Origin: Isoperla grammatica | Lineage: Eukaryota; Arthropoda; Insecta; Plecoptera; Perlodidae | NCBI GenBank assembly: GCA_945910005.1 | Contig: OX246743.1 | Location: forward strand, 12,382,587-12,446,586 | DNA length: 64,000 bases | Direction: 5' to 3' | In this document: positions 57,040 to 64,000 of the stretch, in pieces | Position numbering within the stretch: position 1 is the first letter of the stretch | How the letters are laid out: every line of letters begins with the position of its first letter | The notes under the pieces: model-generated | Told to the model about the DNA's origin: nothing | The model's input: the letters and a program-made list of their open reading frames with translations, nothing else | Database searches by the model: none | Position numbers and translations under genes: made by a program

Positions 57040-60000
57040 GATCAGATCATATTCTTGGATATTTTTTAAATCCAATGAAAGCCTCTTTTTGGAAATCTAT
57101 CTATATTTGGAGTTACAATTACACTAAGAATGAATAGAGATACAATGAGATTCATACCTGCATACATTGAGAGCAGTGTGTTATTTACCAGTGTAAGCGA
57201 GGCAATTTCTATCGGCTGGCACGGCGTACGCAGTAACGTCGTAGCTTCGAATACTTGAGGTCTGGGGTTCAAAACCCATTACCCCCAATTTTTTTTTTCC
57301 ACCATTTCACACATTTATATCATTTATATCTCAATTTGCGGCGGTTTTATTATCAGATCGTATTCTCATGGATATTTTTTAAATCAAATGAAACCTTTTG
57401 TTCGTAAATCCAGATATGTTTCGTTACATGCATTAATTGAGAGCCGTGTGTTATCTATACCAGTCTAAGCGATCCAACTTCCATCGTGAGGCATGGCGTA
57501 CGCGGTAGCGTCGTGGACTAGTGTTTTAGAGGTCCGGGGTTCGAGACCGGTAACCCACCACGATTTTTTTCTTCCATATTCAGAGCAGCAAAGTTGAGAT
57601 GGGTTTACTAAGGGGAAATTATTTTTCAAGCGCTCGTAGCTAAAAAACGTGTGGTTCAAATTTGTTTCTGTTTTTTTTTTTATTTTTTTTGCGTTAATTA
57701 TCTTGACAATAAAACGCCTAACAATCTCCCCAATGTGGCTCTCGTCACACCGTCATACTTGCGGCCCTCTTTGCAATCAAAACGCCTAACAATCTCCCCA
57801 ATGTGGCTCTCGTCATACCTTCATACTTGCGGCCCTCTTTTTAATCCAAGCGCCTAACAATCTCCCCGATGTGGCTCTCGTCACTCCGCCATACTTGCGG
57901 CCCTCTTTGCAATCAAAACGCCTAACAATCTCCCCAATGTGGCTCTCGGCACTCCACCATACTTGCGGCCCTCTTTGCAATCCAAGTGCCTAACATCTCC
58001 CCAATGTGGCTCTCGGCACTCCCCCATACTTGCGGCCCTCTTAGCAATCCAAGTGCCTAACATCTCCCCAATGTGGCTCGCGCCACTCCGTCATACTTGC
58101 GGCCCTCTTTGCAATCCAAGCGCCTTACAAACTCCCCAATGTGGTTCTCGTCACTCCGTCATACTTGCGGCCCTCTTTGCAATCCAAGCGCCTAACAAAC
58201 TCCCCAATGTGGCTCTCGTCACCCCGTCATACTTGCGGCCCTCTTTGCAATCCAAGCGCCTAACAATCTCCCCAATGTGGCTCTCATCACTTTACCATAC
58301 TTGCGGCCCTCTTTGCCATCCAAGCGCCTAACAATCTCCCCAATGTGGCTCTCGTCACTCGGTCATACTTGCGGCCCTCTTTGCAATCCAAGCGCCTTAC
58401 AATCTCCCCAATGTGGCTCTCGTCACACCGTCATACTTGCGGCCCTCTTTGCAATCCAAGCGCCTCACAATCTCCCCAAGGTGGCACTTTCACTCCGTCA
58501 CTCTTGCGGCCCTCTTTGCAATCCAAGCGCCTCACAATCTCCCCAATGTGCCTCTCGTCACACCGCCATACTCGCGGCCCTCTTTGCAATCAGAGCACCT
58601 AACAATCGCCTTACAATTTCCCCAATATGGCTCTCGTCACTCCACCATACTTACGGTCCTCTTTGCAATCCAAGCGCCTAACAATCTCCTTAATGTGGCT
58701 TTCGCCCTCGTCTTACTTGCGGCCCTCTTTGCAATCCAAGCGCCTAACAATCTCCCCAATGTGGCTCTCGTCACTCCACTATACTTGCGGCCCTCTTTGC
58801 AATCCAAGCGCCTAACAAACTCCCCAATGTGGCTCTCGTCACTCCGTCATACTTGCGGCCCTCTTTGCAATCAAAACGCATAGCATCTCCCCAATGTGGC
58901 TCTCGGCACTCCGTTATACTTGCGGCACTCTTTGTAATCCAAGCGCCTAACAATCTCGCCACTTCGCCATTCGTGCGGCCCTCTTTTTAATCCAAGCGTC
59001 TAACAATCTCCCCGATGTGGCTCTCGTCACTCCGCCATACTAGCGGCCCTCTTTTGCAATCCAAGCGCCTAACAATCTCCCCGATGTGGCTCTCGTCACT
59101 CCGCCATACTAGCGGCCCTCTTTTGCAATCCAAGCGCCTAACAATCTCCCCAATGTGGCTCTCGCCACTCTACCATACTTGCGGCTCTCTTTGCAATCCA
59201 AGTGCCTAACATCTCCCCAATGTGGCTCTCGCCACTTCGCCATACTCCCGGCCCTCTTTTGCAATCCAAGCGCCTAACACTCTCTCCAATGTGGCTCTCG
59301 TCACTCCACCATACTTACGGTCCTCTTTGAAATCCAAGCGCCTAACAATCTCCCTATTTTGGCTCTTGCCACTCCGTCATACTTGCGGCCCTCTTTGCAA
59401 TCAGAGCGCCTCACAATCTCCCCAATATGGCTCTCGCCACTCCGTCATACTTGCGGCCCTATTTGCAATGAAAACGCCTAACAATCTCCCCAATGTGGCT
59501 CTCGTCACACCGTCATACTTGCGGCCCTCTTTGCGATGCAAGCGCCTAACAATCCTCCCAATGTGGCTCTCGTCACTCCACCATACTTGCGGCCCTCTTT
59601 GCAATCCAATTGCCTAACATCTCCCCAATGTGGCTCTCGCCACTCAGTCATACTTGCGGCCCTCTTTGTAATCCAAGCGCCCAAAAACCTCTCTAATGTG
59701 GCTCTCGCCACTCCGCCATACTTGCGGCCCTCTTTGCAATCCAAGCGCCTAATTATCTCCTTGATGCGGCTCTCGCCACTCCGTCATACTTGCGGCCCTC
59801 TTTGCAATCAAAGCGCCTAACAATCTCCCCAGTGGGACTCTCACCACTCCGTCATACTTGCGGCCCTCTTTTCAATCCAAGCGTCTAACAATCTTCCCAG
59901 TGTTGCTCTCGCCACTCCGTCATACTTGCGGCCCTCTTTGCAATCCAAGCGCCTAACAATCTCCCCAATGTGGCTCTCGTCACTCCATTATACTTGCGGC

Positions 60001-61890
60001 CCTCTTTGCAATCCAAGTGCCTTACATCTCCCTAATGTGGCTCTCGCCACTCCGCCATACTTTGGGCCCTCTTTGCAATCCAAGCGCCTAACAATCTCCC
60101 CAATGTGGCTCTCGTCACTCGGTCATACTTGCGGCCCTCTTTGCAATCCAAGCGCCTTCAATCTCCCCAATGTGGCTCTCGTCACACCGCCATACTTGCG
60201 GCCCTCTTTGCAATCCAAGCGCCTAACAATCTCCCCAATGTGGCTCTCGTCACTCGGTCATACTTGCGGCCCGTTTTGCAATCCAAGCGCCTTACAATCT
60301 CCCCAATGTGGCTCTCGTCACACCGCCATACTCGCGGCCCACTTTGAAATCAGAGCGCCTAACAATCGCCTTACAATCTCCCCAATGTGGCTCTCGTCAC
60401 TCCGTCATACTTGCGGCCCTCTTTGCAATCAGAGCGCCTTACAATCTCCCCGATGTGGCTCCAATCAAAACGCCTAACAATCTCCCCAATGTGGCTCTCG
60501 TCACACCTTCATACTGGCGGCCCTCTTTGCAATCAAAACGCCTAACAATCTCCCCAATGTGGCTCTCGTCACACCTTCATACTTGCGGCCTTCTTTAATC
60601 CAAGCGCGTAACAATCTCCCCGATGTGGCGCTCGTCACTCCGCCATACTTGCGGCCCTCTTTCCTGACAATCTCCCCAATATGGCTCTCGTCACTCCACC
60701 ATACTTGCGGCCCTCTTTGCAATCAAAATGCCTTACAATCTCCCCAATGTGGCTCTCGGCACTCCACCATACTTGCGGCCCTCTTTACAATCCAAGTGCC
60801 TTACATCTCCCCAATGTGGCTCTCGCCACTCCGCCATACTTGCGGCCCTCTTTTGCAATCCAAGCGCCTAACAATCTCCCCAATGTCTCTCTCGTCACTC
60901 CACTATACTTGCGGCCCTCTTTGCAATCAGAGCGCCTTATTATCTCCCCGATGCGGCTCTCGCCACTCCGTCATACTTGCGGCCCTCTTTGCAATCCAAG
61001 CGCCTAACAATCTCCCCAATGTGGCTCTCGTCACTCCACCATACTTGCGGCCCTCTTTGCAATCCAAGCGCCTTACAAACTCCCCAATGTGGATCTCGTC
61101 ACTCCGTCATACTTGCGGCCCTATTTGCAATCAAAACGCCTTACAATCTCCCCAATGTGGCTCTCGTCACACCGTCATTCTTGCGGCCCTCTTTGCAATC
61201 CAAGCGCCTAACAATCTCCCCAATGTGGCTCTCGTCACACCGTTAAACCTGCGGCCCTATTTGAAATCCAAGCGCCTAACAATCTCCCCAATGTGGCTCT
61301 CGTCACTCCACCATACTTGCGGCCCTCTTTGCAATCGAAGTGCCTAAATTCTCCCTTATGTGGCTCTCGCCACTCCGCCATACTTGCGGCCCTCTTTGCA
61401 ATCCAAGCGCCTTACAATCTCCCTAATGTGGCTCTCGCCGCTCCGTCATACTTGCGGCCCTCTTTTTCAATCCAAGCGCCTAACAATCTCCCCAATGTAG
61501 CTCTCGTCACTCCACTATACTTGCGGCCCTCTTTGCAATCCAAGCGCCTAACAAACTCCCCAATGTGGCTCTCGTCACTCCGGTATACTTGCGGCCCTCT
61601 TTGCAATCCAAGCGCCTAGCAAACTCCCCAATGTGGCTCTCGTCACTCCGGCATACTTGCGGCCCTCTTTGCAATCAAAACGCATAGCATCTCCCCAATG
61701 TGGCTCTCGGCACTCCGCCATACTTGCGGCCCTCTTAATAATCCAAGCCCCCTACAATCTCGCCACTTCGCCATTCTTGCGGCCCTCTTTTTAATCCAAG
61801 CGTCTAACAATCTCCCCAATGTGGCTCTCGTCACTCCACCATACTTGCGGCCCTCTTTGCAATCAAAACGCCTAACAATCTCCCCAATGT
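53655..61890 (+). repeat. 8.2-kb segmental duplication, copy 2 (contains spacer 13)
   Basis: Partner of 24,585-31,810, keeping the roughly 945 bp lost there. Within it, 57,040-60,541 also matches 3,368-6,860 over the full length, including that 945-bp part. The longer form is therefore probably ancestral and the shorter form at 29,050 derived. Confidence 0.8.
57040..57710 (+). repeat. tRNA-related double-module spacer, copy 13
   Basis: A 671-bp copy. Head A: A-box-like 57222-57233, B box 57266-57276. Head B: A box 57494-57505, B box 57538-57548, anticodon position AGT. After the B box it reads GAGACCGGTAACCC, where others have GAGACCCGTTACC. This breaks the third T-stem pair but leaves the box itself. 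Also private are AAATCAAATG in the module B leader and one T fewer in AATTATTTTTCAAG. Confidence 0.95.
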
Positions 61891-62731
61891 GGCTCTCGTC
61901 ACTCCACCATACTTGCGGCCCTCTTTGCAATCGAAGTGCCTCATTTCTCCCTAATGTGGCTCTCGCCACTCCGTCACTCTTGCGGCCCTCTTTGCAATCC
62001 AAGCGCCTAACAATCTCTCCAATGTGGCTCTCGTCACTCCGTCATACTTGCGGCCCTCTTTGCAATCCAAGCTCTCTACAATCTCCCAAATGTGGCTCTC
62101 GTCACACCGCAATACTCGCGGCCCTCTTTGCAATCCAAGCACCTAACAATCTCCCTAATGTGGCTCTCGCCACTTCGTCATACTTGCGGCCCTCTTTGCA
62201 ATCCAAACGCCTACAATCTCCCCAATGTGGCTCTCGTCACTCTACCATACTTGCGGCCCTCTATGCAATCAAAACGCCTAACAATCCCCCCAATGTGGCT
62301 CTCGTCACACCGTCATACTTGCGGCCCTCTTTGCAATCCAAGCGCCTTACAATCTCCCCAATGTGGCTCTCGTCACTCGGTCATACTTGCGGCCCTCTTT
62401 GAAATCCAAGCGCCTTACAATCTCCTCAATGTGGCTCTCGTCACACCGCCATACTTGCGGCCCTCTTTGCAATCCAAGCGCCTTACAATCTCCCCAATGT
62501 GGCTCTCGTCACACCGCCATACTTGCGGCCCTCTTTGCAATCCAAGCGCCTTACAATCTCCCCGATGTGGGCTCTCGCCACTCCGCCATTCTTGCGGCCC
62601 TCTTTGCAATCCAAGCGCCTTACAATCTCCCCAATATGGCTCTCGTCACTCCACCATACTTGCGGCCCTCTTTGCAATCAAAACGCCTAACAATCTCCCC
62701 AATGTGGCTCTCGTCACACCTTCATACTTGC
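57711..62731 (+). repeat. 68-bp satellite, block 13
   Basis: About 74 monomers. It matches block 2 to about 60,541 and block 6 to about 61,890. The last 640 bp before spacer 14 match the end of block 5 (offset 34,763). It contains a 36-bp stub at about 60,440-60,480, CTCTTTCCTGACAATC at 60,657, and 53-bp monomers at about 58,950 and 61,750. The monomer at 60,555-60,640 is absent from the block 6 partner. Confidence 0.97.
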
Positions 62732-63402
62732 GATCAGATCATATTCTTGGATATTTTTTAAATCCAATGAAAGCCTCTTTTTGGAAATCTATCTATATTT
62801 GGAGTTACAATTACACTAAGAATGAATAGAGATACAATGAGATTCATACCTGCATACATTGAGAGCAGTGTGTTATTTACCAGTGTAAGCGAGGCAATTT
62901 CTATCGGCTGGCACGGCGTACGCAGTAACGTCGTAGCTTCGAATACTTGAGGTCTGGGGTTCAAAACCCATTACCCCCAATTTTTTTTTTCCACCATTTC
63001 ACACATTTATATCATTTATATCTCAATTTGCGGCGGTTTTATTATCAGATCGTATTCTCATGGATATTTTTTAAATCCAATGAAACCTTTTGTTCGTAAA
63101 TCCAGATATGTTTCGTTACATGCATTAATTGAGAGCCGTGTGTTATCTATACCAGTCTAAGCGATCCAACTTCCATCGTGAGGCATGGCGTACGCGGTAG
63201 CGTCGTGGACTAGTGTTTTAGAGGTCCGGGGTTCGAGACCCGTTACCACCACGATTTTTTTCTTCCATATTCAGAGCAGCAAAGTTGAGATGGGTTTACT
63301 AAGGGGAAATTATTTTTTCAAGCGCTCGTAGCTAAAAAACGTGTGGTTCAAATTTGTTTCTGTATTTTTTTTTATTTTTTTTGCGTTAATTATCTTGACA
63401 AT
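62732..63402 (+). repeat. tRNA-related double-module spacer, copy 14
   Basis: A 671-bp copy. Head A: A-box-like 62914-62925, B box 62958-62968. Head B: A box 63186-63197, B box 63230-63240, anticodon position AGT. It groups with copies 6 and 13 by CCTTTTGTTCG and GTTGAGATGGG, and has the standard GAGACCCGTTACC after the B box. Confidence 0.95.
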
Positions 63403-64000
63403 AAAACGCCTAACAATCTCCCCAATGTGGCTCTCGTCACACCGTCATACTTGCGGCCCTCTTTGCAAATCAAAACGCCTAACAATCTCCCCAATGTGGC
63501 TCTCGTCATACCTTCATACTTGCGGCCCTCTTTTTAATCCAAGCGCCTAACAATCTCCCCGATGTGGCTCTCGTCACTCCGCCATACTTGCGGCCCTCTT
63601 TGCAATCAAAACGCCTAACAATCTCTCCAATGTGGCTCTCGGCACTCCACCATACTTGCGGCCCTCTTTGCAATCCAAGTGCCTAACATCTCCCCAATGT
63701 GGCTCTCGGCACTCCCCCATACTTGCGGCCCTCTTTGCAATCCAAGTGCCTAACATCTCCCCAATGTGGCTCGCGCCACTCCGTCATACTTGCGGCCCTC
63801 TTTGCAATCCAAGCGCCTTACAAACTCCCCAATGTGGTTCTCGTCACTCCGTCATACTTGCGGCCCTCTTTGCAATCCAAGCGCCTAACAAACTCCCCAA
63901 TGTGGCTCTCGTCACCCCGTCATACTTGCGGCCCTCTTTGCAATCCAAGCGCCTTACAATCTCCCCAATGTGGCTCTCATCACTTTACCATACTTGCGGC
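63403..64000 (+). repeat. 68-bp satellite, block 14 (right-truncated by window)
   Basis: About 8.8 monomers, running off the window. It repeats the starts of blocks 2, 6 and 13 (for example GTGGCTCGCGCC at 63,766). One extra A in TTTGCAAATCAAAACG at 63,465 is private. Confidence 0.97.

Noticed and set aside
1..64000. CRISPR array
   Set aside because: The repeats are head-to-tail with no unique spacers between 68-bp units, no leader or cas genes are present, and the inserts are identical to each other.
1..64000. CENP-B box or other known centromere-protein motif
   Set aside because: I looked for the TTCG....A..CGGG core in the monomer and the spacer and found no match. A centromeric role cannot be supported from the sequence.
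1..64000. Ribosomal DNA intergenic spacer
   Set aside because: No rRNA sequence is present anywhere in the window. Nothing links the satellite to rDNA.

Overview
The window is non-coding satellite DNA from a eukaryotic nuclear genome. Internal A/B boxes of the RNA polymerase III type followed by T-runs argue for a eukaryote. A tRNA-derived repeat and an undepleted CpG content (4 CpG in a 68-bp monomer) would fit an invertebrate animal, but the species cannot be named from the sequence. I see no protein-coding gene, rRNA gene or CRISPR array.

Two components fill all 64,000 bases. (1) A tandem satellite with a 68-bp monomer makes up about 54.6 kb, roughly 800 monomer equivalents, in 15 blocks of 120 to 8,734 bp. 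(2) A spacer of about 671 bp is present 14 times (9.4 kb in total), always in the same orientation and joined to the satellite at the same monomer phase on both sides. Each spacer holds two diverged, head-to-tail copies of one module. A module has an A/T-rich leader with a small hairpin, a tRNA-like head and a T-run. The head has A and B boxes exactly 44 nt apart. The second head keeps a pairable D arm and a threonine-type anticodon loop.

Above the monomer level the window is a mosaic of nested segmental duplications. A 9.4-kb unit (about 11,066-20,470) is partly repeated in tandem. About 24,585-31,810 recurs at about 53,655-61,890, and about 35,290-39,590 recurs at about 49,335-53,650. About 17,403-20,470 recurs at about 32,376-35,443, 1-2,720 recurs at 6,221-8,941, and 3,368-6,860 recurs at 57,040-60,541. 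Shorter tandem duplications of about 1.2, 1.8, 2.25 and 2.6 kb are also present. The spacers are carried along, and the private mutations they share follow the same relationships. This fits one ancestral insertion amplified by unequal exchange.

Many long open frames cross the satellite on both strands, but they are by-products of the repeat. The period of 68 is 2 modulo 3, and a common A-to-T variant removes the only regular stop codon. The most unusual feature is the regular interspersion of a putatively Pol III-transcribable tRNA-like pair in a tandem satellite.
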